DNA of 64,000 bases, from assembly GCA_016935985.1 (NCBI GenBank), contig JAFGPW010000001.1, positions 124,001 through 188,000 on the forward strand, written 5' to 3'. The DNA is from Candidatus Woesearchaeota archaeon. GTDB lineage: Archaea; Nanobdellota; Nanobdellia; Woesearchaeales; JAFGPW01. A model generated the notes under the pieces. That model saw only the letters and a list, made by a program, of their open reading frames with translations, had not been told where the DNA came from and did not search any database. This document shows, one piece after another, positions 7,347 through 15,147 of this stretch (its first letter is position 1; every line of letters starts with the position of its first letter). The position numbers were made by a program, and so were the translations under genes.

Positions 7347-8114
7347 ATGATGATGAGAAATCTGCCAAATCAGCTCATGATATTCGTCCTGGCCGGCACC
7401 ATCATATTCCTTGCCGGAGCCGGCTGCATACAGGTCCCGCAGGCGGAGTGCGCCGACTCGCTCGACTGCCAAGACCGCCCGCACGCCGAATGCACGGGCG
7501 ACTGGTCCTGCGTGGAAGGCTACTGCGTCTATGAATGCGAGCTTTCCTCGCCCTTGGAGACGCCGACCGTGATCCCGCCGCAGGCCCAGGTGCCGGAGAC
7601 GCCTCAGACCCCACGACCCACGCCGCCTGCGACAGAGACTCCTGAAGAGCCGGAGACGCCGCCAGCGAGCGATGATACCCTCCTCTTCTCCGAGCTCGAG
7701 CTCGACGCGCAGACTGAAACGAACATCGCTGATACGCTGACCAGGACGTTCTTCGCGGTCAATCCGCCGTTCAAGATGATGGCGCCTGGTGAGGGCGCGG
7801 CGTTCGCGCTCGGCGTCAAGAACCTCCAGCCCAAGATGGCAGACTACAAGTTCGAGGTCACCTTCTATCAGGCCCAGAACGATCGGGGGAACAAGATTAC
7901 CGACGACCCCGCGACGGTCGATGGATGGTTCGAGGAGATGGTGTTCGAGGGCATCGAGGTCGATCCCCAGACAACGCATATCATCCCGCTCAGGGTGATC
8001 CTGCCTGACGACGTCGAGCCAGGAAACTACATCTTCATGATCAAGGGTTACAAGTACGAGGCGTACTACAAGCCGGAATTCTCCTCTATCGAACTCACCC
8101 TCAAGATCAAGTGA
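7347..8114 (+). CDS. Predicted secreted lipoprotein, unknown function
   Basis: A protein of about 255 residues with an N-terminal hydrophobic signal ending in a lipobox-like LAGAGC. A short cysteine-rich segment follows (CADSLDCQD, CTGDWSCVEGYC, YEC), then a Pro/Thr/Glu-rich linker (about residues 70-110) and a C-terminal beta-rich domain (about 115-255). Anchoring to the outer face of the membrane is inferred. The start is ambiguous because three ATG codons lie in a row (7347, 7350, 7353) after GAGGTGG. A TATA element ATTTTTATT lies near 7301-7311. Confidence 0.75.
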   Translation: MMMRNLPNQLMIFVLAGTIIFLAGAGCIQVPQAECADSLDCQDRPHAECTGDWSCVEGYCVYECELSSPLETPTVIPPQAQVPETPQTPRPTPPATETPEEPETPPASDDTLLFSELELDAQTETNIADTLTRTFFAVNPPFKMMAPGEGAAFALGVKNLQPKMADYKFEVTFYQAQNDRGNKITDDPATVDGWFEEMVFEGIEVDPQTTHIIPLRVILPDDVEPGNYIFMIKGYKYEAYYKPEFSSIELTLKIK

Positions 8115-8130
8115 GCGACCCTCCTTTTTC

Positions 8131-9132
8131 TTACCCTTTCTTCCTTCCTCCGTCAGAGACCGTCCCATATATCCGCAGCCACTCTTCCCCGAAGCGGTCA
8201 GCGGTCGGACGGTGCTCGAGCACGACGAGGTTCTCGTCGTTGATCTCCGCCGCACGCCGCGACGGGTTGTAGCTGCCGAACACGATGGCCTTCGAATCGA
8301 TGATGAATACCTTATGGTGCATGAAGGCCGGATTCGCATCGTCGAGGACCGGGATGCCGTTCGCCCGGAGGAGCGCGACGGCCCCGCTGGTCGACGCCTG
8401 GATCTTCTCGACGATCCCTTCGACGGTCAGGCCGTCCTGCGCCGCGCGCACGAGCAGCCGCGCGACCTCCTCGTCGGTGAAGGAGAAGAGCATGAAGCGG
8501 ATGCTCTCCTCGGCGCGCGAGAGGCGCGAGAGCAGGAGGTCCCTGCAGCGGTCCTCGGGGCAGAAGGCGACCGAGACCGTCGCGTCGGCATAGGAAAGGG
8601 ATGCCATCGACGGGGTCCCGCCGCCGACCGTTCCGCCCCACAGCTCTGCGAACTCGTCGAGATACAGCGCCGCGAGACGCGGGTCGTCGATGAGCACGAG
8701 GTTGTTGTCGTTCTCAGCGACCCCGCGCACGGTCGGATTCATGCTCCCTGTCACGACGATGCGACGGTCGAGGACGCAGAACTTATCGTGCAGGTAGCCT
8801 TCGCCCCGCACGAACCGCACATGGTCGGGAGCGCCGTCGAAGCGGTTGCGCGCGTCGACGATGACGGCGATCGAGGCGTCGCCCGTCGGCGAGATGAGCG
8901 AAGGCAGCACGTCGGGGTCGAGATCGAAGAGCGCGCAGCGGGTCTCGTGGGCGCCTGCGATCAGGGCGTCGAGGGTCTCGCCGCAGGGGTCGGCCCTGCA
9001 GAAGAGCGGGACGATGACGAGCGGCGCTTCCGTCCCGACGCGTGACGGCCGCAGCGCCTCGCCGAGCATGATGAGGACGAGCGCGAAGAGGACGATCATG
9101 AGAGCATGCGCAGACATCGCCGTGCGGACCAT
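8131..9132 (-). CDS. Phospholipase D family phosphodiesterase, membrane-anchored
   Basis: A 333-residue protein with an N-terminal transmembrane/signal segment (ALMIVLFALVLIMLGEAL) and two complete HKD motifs: HDKFCVLDRRIVVTGSMNPT near residue 114 and HHKVFIIDSKAIVFGSYNPS near residue 275. Two HKD motifs in one chain form one active site in the PLD superfamily, which includes nucleases and phospholipases. The activity is probably extracytoplasmic. An internal ATG at 9117 is an alternative start that keeps the hydrophobic segment. No neighbour indicates the substrate. Confidence 0.9.
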   Translation of the reverse strand: MVRTAMSAHALMIVLFALVLIMLGEALRPSRVGTEAPLVIVPLFCRADPCGETLDALIAGAHETRCALFDLDPDVLPSLISPTGDASIAVIVDARNRFDGAPDHVRFVRGEGYLHDKFCVLDRRIVVTGSMNPTVRGVAENDNNLVLIDDPRLAALYLDEFAELWGGTVGGGTPSMASLSYADATVSVAFCPEDRCRDLLLSRLSRAEESIRFMLFSFTDEEVARLLVRAAQDGLTVEGIVEKIQASTSGAVALLRANGIPVLDDANPAFMHHKVFIIDSKAIVFGSYNPSRRAAEINDENLVVLEHRPTADRFGEEWLRIYGTVSDGGRKKG

Positions 9133-9196
9133 GCAGGGGCAGGGGCGGCTGCCTGCTTATCATGTTTGCCCGACTGCCGCCGCAAAGATTCCGGCA

Positions 9197-9688
9197 TCAC
9201 TCGGCGCACGGGCTCTTGATGAAGTCGCCGAAGCAGAGCTCATCGCAGCAGACGTCGACCTGGTGGCCCTGCCTGAACCCGGTCTTCCCGACGACGATGC
9301 TCCGTATCACGACGCCGGACGTGTCCTCCTCGTACCTGAAATCGCTCTCGAGCGTCTTGAGGAATTTCCGGTCCAGCCGCAGCTCGCACTGGTGGGGCAG
9401 TGATTTCAGGTTGAACCCGACGTCAACGATGAGGATGAGGGGCTCCTGGTAGTTGAGGCAGAGCTCCTCCCAGGAGAGCGTCTGGTTGATGAACGGCTGG
9501 TTGTAGCGCAGGCCGATGACCTCGAACGGGCCGACGAGGAACTTCTTGTCCTGGAGATCCCAGCGTTGCGTCGCGTTCGAGACACCCTGGGAGATCCTCC
9601 AGCTCGGGAGGAGGACCGATCCGAGGATAATCCCGAGCCCTATGAGGAAGCAGACGATCATCAGGGCCATCGCGACGTTCTTGTTCAT
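9197..9688 (-). CDS. Membrane-anchored protein of unknown function
   Basis: A 163-residue protein with a short basic N-terminus, one transmembrane helix (about residues 5-28) and an outside domain. That domain has four cysteines, one early (ELCLNY), one central (HQCELRL) and a CCDELC cluster near the end. I do not recognise the family. The ATG at 9688 overlaps the stop of the upstream gene (ATGA), which fixes the start and suggests translational coupling. Confidence 0.65.
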   Translation of the reverse strand: MNKNVAMALMIVCFLIGLGIILGSVLLPSWRISQGVSNATQRWDLQDKKFLVGPFEVIGLRYNQPFINQTLSWEELCLNYQEPLILIVDVGFNLKSLPHQCELRLDRKFLKTLESDFRYEEDTSGVVIRSIVVGKTGFRQGHQVDVCCDELCFGDFIKSPCAE

Positions 9689-10332
9689 GATCCTCTCCGG
9701 GTTCCCTGGCTTTTTATTTCTTTCGGGGTGCCGCATTCGAGCGTCGCGATGGTGTCGATGCCTTTCAGGAGAGAGAACGGGGCGTCCGGATGGCTGGCGG
9801 CGAACGCGGCGAACTCATCGGCAGCCGCGGTCGGCGCAGGGGGAGGCGCGGCAGGGACGCGACGGAGCCGGCACCATACCTCATACTCGGCGGATGAGAC
9901 CTGCCTGAAGAGCTTGATGAAGGGCGGGGGATTGCCTAAGGGAGCGCATGACCCGGGCGAGCCGAACGAACCGAGGAAGAGCGCGATCTCGTCATCACGG
10001 CACCAAGGGAGCGCGATGAGCGGCCCTCGCCCCTTCGCAGCGGCGATGAGCCCTCGGCGCCGCATGACGTGAGGCGACCGCACCGAAGCCGCTGGCGCCC
10101 GTACGACGCGGATGGGCGCATGGGCGAAGAGTGTCCTGACGAGCTTCTCTGACGAAGGGTCGAGGACGATGAACCCTGACCAATCCTCTGGGAGCGATGC
10201 CTTGATGTCCTGCCTGACCAGCCGCTCGAACCTCCTGAGAAAGCACCGCCTGCAGAGCCGTTCTCCCCTGAGCGCTACGGTCTGCGCCTTCTGCGAGCAT
10301 GCCGCGCATGCCTGTAAGGTCCTCGCCGCCAT
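9685..10332 (-). CDS. Divergent Ctu2/TtuA-like protein with degenerate PP-loop
   Basis: A 215-residue protein. The N-terminus has the zinc-ribbon arrangement of tRNA 2-thiouridylases (CAACSQKA then LCRRCFLRRFERLVRQDI). Where TtuA/Ncs6 carry the SGGxDS PP-loop, this protein has FIVLDPSSEKLVRTLF. A later block, LIALPWCRDDEIALFLGSFG, resembles the GHNLDDxAxTFLMNLLRG segment of the same family, and EYEVWCRLRRV resembles its C-terminal KEVALYARL region. A non-catalytic Ctu2-like partner is the best guess, with moderate confidence. A TATATATA box near 10352-10364 implies a leaderless mRNA. Confidence 0.55.
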   Translation of the reverse strand: MAARTLQACAACSQKAQTVALRGERLCRRCFLRRFERLVRQDIKASLPEDWSGFIVLDPSSEKLVRTLFAHAPIRVVRAPAASVRSPHVMRRRGLIAAAKGRGPLIALPWCRDDEIALFLGSFGSPGSCAPLGNPPPFIKLFRQVSSAEYEVWCRLRRVPAAPPPAPTAAADEFAAFAASHPDAPFSLLKGIDTIATLECGTPKEIKSQGTRRGS

Positions 10333-10533
10333 GCCCCTCAGTCCCGTTCCTGTATATATATAGGTTTGTATAGGACCTTTGGGGATAGTGAGCAGTGACC
10401 CAAGGATACTACTTGTAACTACTTTGAAATGCTTAAAATAGTAAAATATTTATAGAAGTTATACCTACTCTACAGTGAAAATTGTCGGTGCGCAGATTGT
10501 GCGTTCCGGTGTTGGGGAGAAAGATTTCGCTTT

Positions 10534-10560
10534 ATCACCTCTTTTCCCGATAGATTCCCT
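10534..10560. repeat. Direct repeat copy A (ATCACCTCTTTT-CCC...AGATTCCCT)
   Basis: First copy of a repeated unit whose partner lies at 10617-10646. Both copies are preceded by GGGGAGA 11-14 bases upstream, which can pair with the internal TCTTTTCCC. Confidence 0.6.
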
Positions 10561-10616
10561 GAAAAAAAGGGCATTTGCAGGGTTTCCCGCCCTGCGGAAG
10601 GGGAGAGGGGCTCACA

Positions 10617-10646
10617 ATCACCTCTTTTTTCCCAGGAAGATTCCCT
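10617..10646. repeat. Direct repeat copy B (ATCACCTCTTTTTT-CCC...AGATTCCCT)
   Basis: Second copy of the unit at 10534-10560. AGAGG upstream pairs with CCTCT and is followed by a run of T on the plus strand, like an intrinsic terminator. Confidence 0.6.
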
Positions 10647-10665
10647 CTCGGGAATCTTCTATGGG
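10631..10665. terminator. Strong hairpin, 10-bp perfect stem extended by CCCA/TGGG
   Basis: GAAGATTCCC (10636-10645) and GGGAATCTTC (10650-10659) form a perfect ten-pair stem with a TCTC loop. Outside a small internal loop, CCCA (10631-10634) pairs with TGGG (10662-10665). On the minus strand it lies about 50 bases after the Lon-like protease stop and is followed by GCAGGG/CCCTGC and a T7 run, so termination of that transcript is a reasonable guess. Confidence 0.5.
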
Positions 10666-10713
10666 TTTATCGCGTCCCACCTGCAGGACTCGTCCGGCCA
10701 AGGCATCATCCCC

Positions 10714-12480
10714 TCACTTGGACTGTCGCTTCTTCGCGCCGTGCTCAAGCGCACGGATCCTCTTCGCCCAGACCGTCTCCATCACGAAGACGCCGATGAG
10801 GATGCCGAGCAGGAGGACGAGCAGCGTCCGTATGTCGAAGAACACCGGCGTCGCCTCGTCGAAGTCCTTGAAATAGAGCTCTATGTCAGAATGCTCGAGC
10901 GCATACTCGGAATAGATGAGCGATGAGTAGATATCGGTGGAGAGCAGGTTCCTCGTGTATTCGTAGTAGCTGTAGCCGAGGATGGGGAAGATACCCTGGC
11001 TAAGCTCCTTCACGATCAGGTCCTCGATCACGCCGAGCTTGCGCTGGATGAGCGGCACGATCTTCTCTTCGGGGACCCCCATCGCCGAGAGGATGACGTC
11101 GGCCTCCGCCTTCGCCTTCGTCGCCTTGAAGATGCAGAGCTCGTATCGGCCGTCGTTGTAGTCGCTCATAGCATACTCGAGGCCCTTCCCCGTCGACTCG
11201 AGGTCGAAGGGCGTGATGTAGGTGATGTACTGGAACCGCTCCTGCGCCTCGGCGATCTTGTGGGCGCACGTCTCCTTGAGGTTCGACTCGTCGAGCGAGA
11301 ACCGCTTCCCCTGGTTGTTGAAGAAGAGGCTCCAGGAGAGCGCTGAGTAGAGCCGCTCGTTCGCGTACGCGAGGTCATAGACCGCAGTATCGGTCCTGTT
11401 CTCCTCGAGGTCATCGAGGACCCGGCGCAGGTAGTCCTCTGACTCAATCAGCCGCTCCTTCACGATCATGTAGGCCTGCAGGTCGGTGATGGTCATCAGG
11501 GTCTTCGCATCGAGCCCCTCGTCGACATCGGAGATGATCTTCTCGATCTCGGTGAGCCGCCGCAGCATCTCGAGCGTCGTCATGTTCTCGCCGAGATAGA
11601 GCATATACTGCAGGTTGATGTTCGCGCCGAAGCAGTAGCTCGCCGCCGAGTAGTAATCCGAGCTCTCGATCGCCTTGTCCGCCCGGCGGGTCAGGTTGTA
11701 GGTCGCGTTCATGAGGGGATGGCTCGACGGGCCGATCTCCTCGAGGTAGACGGCGCTCCGCTGGCAGAGCCGCAGCGCGATGTCGCGCATCGTGACGGTG
11801 TAGAGGTCGGTGATGAGGAGGTCCCCTTCAGGCCTCGAGATGTCCTTCCCGGTCGTGAAGCGGAGGATGTCGTAGATCGTCGAGACCTCGCGCACCCTGA
11901 TGCCGAAGCGGTCGCCGTACTCGACGAGGTCGATCGTGCCGTTGCCGGTCTCGATGATCCGTTCGCCCTCAGGGATGAGCACGAGCGCGAGCCCCGAGTG
12001 GGCGGCGGACTCGATCTTCTCGGAGAGCCCCCCGACCGGCCCGATGATCCCACCTGAGTTGATGGTCCCGGTGACCGAGACAGAACGGTTGGGCTCCCAG
12101 CCGCGCAGCGTCGTCATGGTGAGCAGCGTCGTCGCGGCGCCTGCGGAAGGGCCGCCAATCAGCGGCGCCTCGGCGCGTATGGTGTAGAAGAAGTCGTACT
12201 TGCGGCAGTTGATGCCGAGGGCGTTGCAGGCGAACTGCATCGCGAATCGCGTCGACATCTGGGTATCGAGCTTGGTGAGCGGGAACGAGTCGATGAAGAC
12301 CTTGCCGCTGCCCGGACGGATCTGGAGAGAGAGCGAGGCCTGCGCCCCGCGCAAGCCATCGTCGGTCTCCGACACCGCGAGGAGCTTCATCGAGCCGTAC
12401 TTGACCGGCTGGGGATCGATTATGATCACCAGCGCGAGGATGACGATTATGAGGGGCAGCACGAAGTACTTGGTTTTCAT
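10714..12480 (-). CDS. Membrane-bound Lon-like (S16) serine protease, COG1750 type
   Basis: A 588-residue protein. A transmembrane segment at residues 5-25 is followed by an S16 peptidase domain without an ATPase. The catalytic serine sits in GGPSAGAATTL (near residue 110) and the lysine in GPVGGLSEKIESA (near 150). The central part is helical, and a second transmembrane segment lies near the C-terminus (LLVLLLGILIGVFVMETVW). This matches the archaeal COG1750 proteases. The ATG at 12480 is preferred, about 30 nt after TATA element TTTATTAA (12511-12518); TTG and GTG codons just upstream are less likely. Confidence 0.85.
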   Translation of the reverse strand: MKTKYFVLPLIIVILALVIIIDPQPVKYGSMKLLAVSETDDGLRGAQASLSLQIRPGSGKVFIDSFPLTKLDTQMSTRFAMQFACNALGINCRKYDFFYTIRAEAPLIGGPSAGAATTLLTMTTLRGWEPNRSVSVTGTINSGGIIGPVGGLSEKIESAAHSGLALVLIPEGERIIETGNGTIDLVEYGDRFGIRVREVSTIYDILRFTTGKDISRPEGDLLITDLYTVTMRDIALRLCQRSAVYLEEIGPSSHPLMNATYNLTRRADKAIESSDYYSAASYCFGANINLQYMLYLGENMTTLEMLRRLTEIEKIISDVDEGLDAKTLMTITDLQAYMIVKERLIESEDYLRRVLDDLEENRTDTAVYDLAYANERLYSALSWSLFFNNQGKRFSLDESNLKETCAHKIAEAQERFQYITYITPFDLESTGKGLEYAMSDYNDGRYELCIFKATKAKAEADVILSAMGVPEEKIVPLIQRKLGVIEDLIVKELSQGIFPILGYSYYEYTRNLLSTDIYSSLIYSEYALEHSDIELYFKDFDEATPVFFDIRTLLVLLLGILIGVFVMETVWAKRIRALEHGAKKRQSK

Positions 12481-12528
12481 CACTCGCAAAAGGGGAGGGG
12501 TGGTTAATAAACCTTTACCATCGAGGCA

Positions 12529-13599
12529 TCAGTGCGGCAAGACGCCGTTGATCTCCTTGAAGCCCGAGCCGGTCATGATACACACCACCTTCGCATCGGG
12601 CGGGCATCCGAGCCTCTTCACCGCAGCGAAGACCGCCGATGATGTCACTTCAGGGAGCAGCGACTCCCTCGCGATGATTTCCTTGTGCGCGACGAGCACC
12701 TCGTCGTCGGATACCGAGACCATATGCCCGCCCGATTCCATGATCGCCCTCACCGCCTTCTGGGATGCGTATGAGGCGGTCGCGACGATGCCTTCCGCCA
12801 CCGAGTCCGGCGCGTCGTCGAGGACGACGCAGCCTTTCCCCTGCGCGATCGCCTGCGCGATCGGATCGGCGCCTTTGATCTGCACGCCGACCATCTTTGG
12901 TACGCTCCCTATCTTCCCCTCCCCTTTCAGCTCGGAGAAGCCCTTGTGGATGCTCCAGAGGTTGGTGCCGTTGCCGCACGGGACAACAATATAGTCAGGG
13001 ACGCCGAGCTGGTCCACGAGCTCATGCGCGATCCGCTTCAGGCCTTCTTCCTTTATAGGGCAGATGCTGGGGGTCGCGTTGATGCCTTCCGGAGGATCGC
13101 TGATGATCCGTTCGTAGATTTCCTCATACGAGCCCTCTATCTCCACGATCTCCGCGCCGAAGAGCCGGATCATTCTCTTCTTGCCCGGCGAGGTCCTCTT
13201 CGGCACATAGCAAGTGCATGGCATGCCCGCCTTGTTCGCGTACGCGGCGGTCGAGACCGCGGCGTTCCCCGATGACACGACATAGATGGGGGAATTGATT
13301 CCCTTCTCCTTGAGATGGTTGAAGAGGATGAAATTCTCGCGGTCCTTGAACGAGCCGGTCGGGTTCCTCGACTCGTCCTTCACGTAGAGGTCCGGCACCC
13401 GGTTCGCCGTCCCGAAGCGCGGTGCCCGAACGAGCGGCGTCGTCATCTGCCCGAGGTCGACCGTGATCCCTGAGAAGAGCGGCGCGTCCCCCACCACCTG
13501 CAGGGTCCCGTACTTCGGGTCGTGGTCCGGGCAGGTGGCGCGCCAGATGGAGAAAGGATATGTCTTCCCGCACACGACGCACCGCAGCTCAGACGACAT
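12529..13599 (-). CDS. thrC: Threonine synthase (PLP-dependent)
   Basis: A 356-residue fold-type II PLP enzyme. It opens with a cysteine-bearing segment (LRCVVCGKTYPF, ATCPDHDPKYGTL) common in archaeal threonine synthases, then the PLP-lysine motif NPTGSFKDR and the glycine-rich phosphate-binding CGNGTN. It makes threonine from O-phosphohomoserine. The start overlaps the upstream gene by 11 bases. Related PLP enzymes such as cysteate synthase cannot be fully excluded, but the nearby ACT-domain regulator supports the aspartate family. Confidence 0.85.
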   Translation of the reverse strand: MSSELRCVVCGKTYPFSIWRATCPDHDPKYGTLQVVGDAPLFSGITVDLGQMTTPLVRAPRFGTANRVPDLYVKDESRNPTGSFKDRENFILFNHLKEKGINSPIYVVSSGNAAVSTAAYANKAGMPCTCYVPKRTSPGKKRMIRLFGAEIVEIEGSYEEIYERIISDPPEGINATPSICPIKEEGLKRIAHELVDQLGVPDYIVVPCGNGTNLWSIHKGFSELKGEGKIGSVPKMVGVQIKGADPIAQAIAQGKGCVVLDDAPDSVAEGIVATASYASQKAVRAIMESGGHMVSVSDDEVLVAHKEIIARESLLPEVTSSAVFAAVKRLGCPPDAKVVCIMTGSGFKEINGVLPH

Positions 13600-14374
13600 G
13601 CCGCATCGCCTCGAAATCGAGATCGCCCTCGAGAGAGACCACCGTGCCGATCCTCCCGAGGAGCGAGAGTGTGTGCACGACATCGGCGACAGTGAGGTGC
13701 GACCCGCCGTTATGAGGCGGCCTTCCTCCCGCGTACACCTGATCGGTATCGACCGAGTGATGGGGCCGGACCGCAGGGGTCTCGTAGTAGAGCGGCACGA
13801 TGACATCGGTGTTCACGCCGTACTTCTTCAGGATCGCGAGCGTACCCTTCTGCTGCTCCTTGAACTGCGAATCCAGGACCGTGACGGTCGCGTCAGCGCC
13901 CTCCAGCTTCCTGAGGTAGAGGCAGGCGTCGAGCATCGAGCAGAAGTATTTCCCCTTCCCCGGGTCGTAGAGGTTGATGTTCCCCTTTCGCAGGACTATC
14001 GCGCTCCCGCCATGCGCTGTCCCGGCGACGTTCTTCGCGATGAGGGCATCGAGCACCCTCGCGGCGTCGGGAACGAGGTCCGCCTCATAGACGACGGTGC
14101 CGGGAGAGAAACCGTGCTCCGCGAGCGACGCGAGGTACTCCCTCTCATCGAGCGCCTGCGGCGCCTCCTCGAACGAGGGGTTGTAATTGTCGATGAAGAG
14201 CCAGTTCTCCACCGTGAAGCCGAGGATGCCAAGCATGGTGCCGACCCCGGCGCCGATGCGCGCGCCGAGCTCATGCTCGCTGCCTGGCACGTCGTTGGTG
14301 TAGATATGGCCCGCCTCGACGATTACCTTCAAGCCGAGGTCCGTCCCAGCGGTCGTGAATTTGAAGGAGCTCAT
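13589..14374 (-). CDS. Unrecognised 261-residue protein coupled to threonine synthase
   Basis: A soluble-looking alpha/beta protein without a signal or membrane segment. Conspicuous blocks are EAGHIYTNDVPGSEHELGARIGAG near the N-terminus, GTAHGGSAIVLRKGNINLYDPGKGKYFCSM in the middle and a C-terminal HNGGSHLTVADV. I do not recognise the family. It precedes thrC with an 11-base overlap, so the two are almost certainly co-translated. A TATA-like TTAAAAG (near 14398-14404) lies about 26 nt before the ATG, making it leaderless and divergent from the ACT-domain gene. Confidence 0.7.
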   Translation of the reverse strand: MSSFKFTTAGTDLGLKVIVEAGHIYTNDVPGSEHELGARIGAGVGTMLGILGFTVENWLFIDNYNPSFEEAPQALDEREYLASLAEHGFSPGTVVYEADLVPDAARVLDALIAKNVAGTAHGGSAIVLRKGNINLYDPGKGKYFCSMLDACLYLRKLEGADATVTVLDSQFKEQQKGTLAILKKYGVNTDVIVPLYYETPAVRPHHSVDTDQVYAGGRPPHNGGSHLTVADVVHTLSLLGRIGTVVSLEGDLDFEAMRHVV

Positions 14375-14396
14375 GGCTTCGGGGATCAGAGCGGCC

Positions 14397-14476
14397 GCTT
14401 TTAATCCTATCGTCTATAACTGGACAGAAATTAACGATATTGTTCTTTTTAGAACAGAATCGAAAAGCATAAATAG
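14397..14476. promoter_or_regulatory. Divergent promoter region with palindrome TGTTCT-N4-AGAACA
   Basis: Between the unknown/thrC operon and the ACT-domain gene lie back-to-back TATA elements (minus strand near 14398-14404; plus strand CATAAATAG near 14468-14476). Between them is a perfect inverted repeat, TGTTCT (14441-14446) and AGAACA (14451-14456), plus TTAACGATA at 14431. Position suggests an operator for either gene. Confidence 0.5.
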
Positions 14477-14498
14477 GCAGAGCGTCCCCTCAGGCCCC

Positions 14499-15137
14499 GT
14501 GCAGAGCATCACCAAGGTCACTGAGGGATACATCAGGTCCCACCCCTCTGTGAGGGACTGCGTGAAGAGGGGCATCATCAACTATTCGGCCCTCGCCCGC
14601 GAGATACGGAAGGAAGAGGGCCTCGGGCCACGGGTGTCCGAGGCGTCGATCCTGGTGGCGGCACGGCGGCATCGCGAGCGCGAGCGCGAGGCCCTCCTGC
14701 CGCTCGAGCGGCGCATCAGGCAGGTGGTCAGGCAGAGCGAGATGATGATAAGGAACCGGATGGCGTTCGTCGTCCTCGACCGTGACGTCCACGCGAGCGG
14801 GCTCGCGCGCACCGAGGAGCGCATCAAGCGCGAGAAGGGCCTCTTCTTCTCGATCGAGGGCACCGGCACCATCACCGTCGTCCTCCTGGAACGCGACCTT
14901 CCTGCGATCAGGAAGCAGTGCAGGGCGGGCATCGTCAAGGAGCAGGCAGGCCTTTCCCTCATCACGCTCTCGAGCCCTGAGCTGATCGAGGAGACGCCAG
15001 GGGTGATCGCCTACCTCACCGACCTGTTCTTCCAGAACGACGTCAACATATCGCAGATGATGAGCTGCTGGCGGGACACCCTGTTCCTGATCGCGACAGA
15101 GGATATCGGCAAGGTGACACGGTTCCTCAGCGTCTAG
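14499..15137 (+). CDS. ACT-domain regulator of amino-acid metabolism (COG2150-like)
   Basis: A 212-residue protein with an N-terminal helical region (YIRSHPSVRDCVKRGIINYSALAREI) that looks like a winged-helix relative. The C-terminus is ACT-like (about residues 110-212, including VIAYLTDLFFQNDVNISQMMSCWRDTLFLI). Such proteins are predicted regulators of amino-acid metabolism, and divergence from thrC fits. The GTG at 14499 is preferred because TATA element CATAAATAG is centred about 27 nt upstream, giving a leaderless start; a longer frame upstream would run into the promoter. Confidence 0.75.
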   Translation: MQSITKVTEGYIRSHPSVRDCVKRGIINYSALAREIRKEEGLGPRVSEASILVAARRHREREREALLPLERRIRQVVRQSEMMIRNRMAFVVLDRDVHASGLARTEERIKREKGLFFSIEGTGTITVVLLERDLPAIRKQCRAGIVKEQAGLSLITLSSPELIEETPGVIAYLTDLFFQNDVNISQMMSCWRDTLFLIATEDIGKVTRFLSV

Positions 15138-15147
15138 AGAATGCCGC

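Larger units (their letters stand above)
10365..10713. other. Structured AT-rich intergenic region without a convincing gene
   Basis: About 350 bases with much higher A/T content than the surroundings, lying between two minus-strand genes. It holds a plus-strand TATA-like element (AAAATATTTATAG, about 10443-10455), two related repeats (10534-10560 and 10617-10646) and hairpins at 10578-10596 and 10631-10665. An open frame begins with a GTG at 10475, but its product looks like chance coding. An untranslated RNA, tandem terminators of the upstream protease gene, or both, could explain it. Confidence 0.5.

Noticed and set aside
10475-10876. Open frame of 133 codons starting with GTG in the structured intergenic region
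   Set aside because: Composition looks like chance coding, it runs antisense into the protease gene and matches no family; the hairpins and repeats explain the sequence better.
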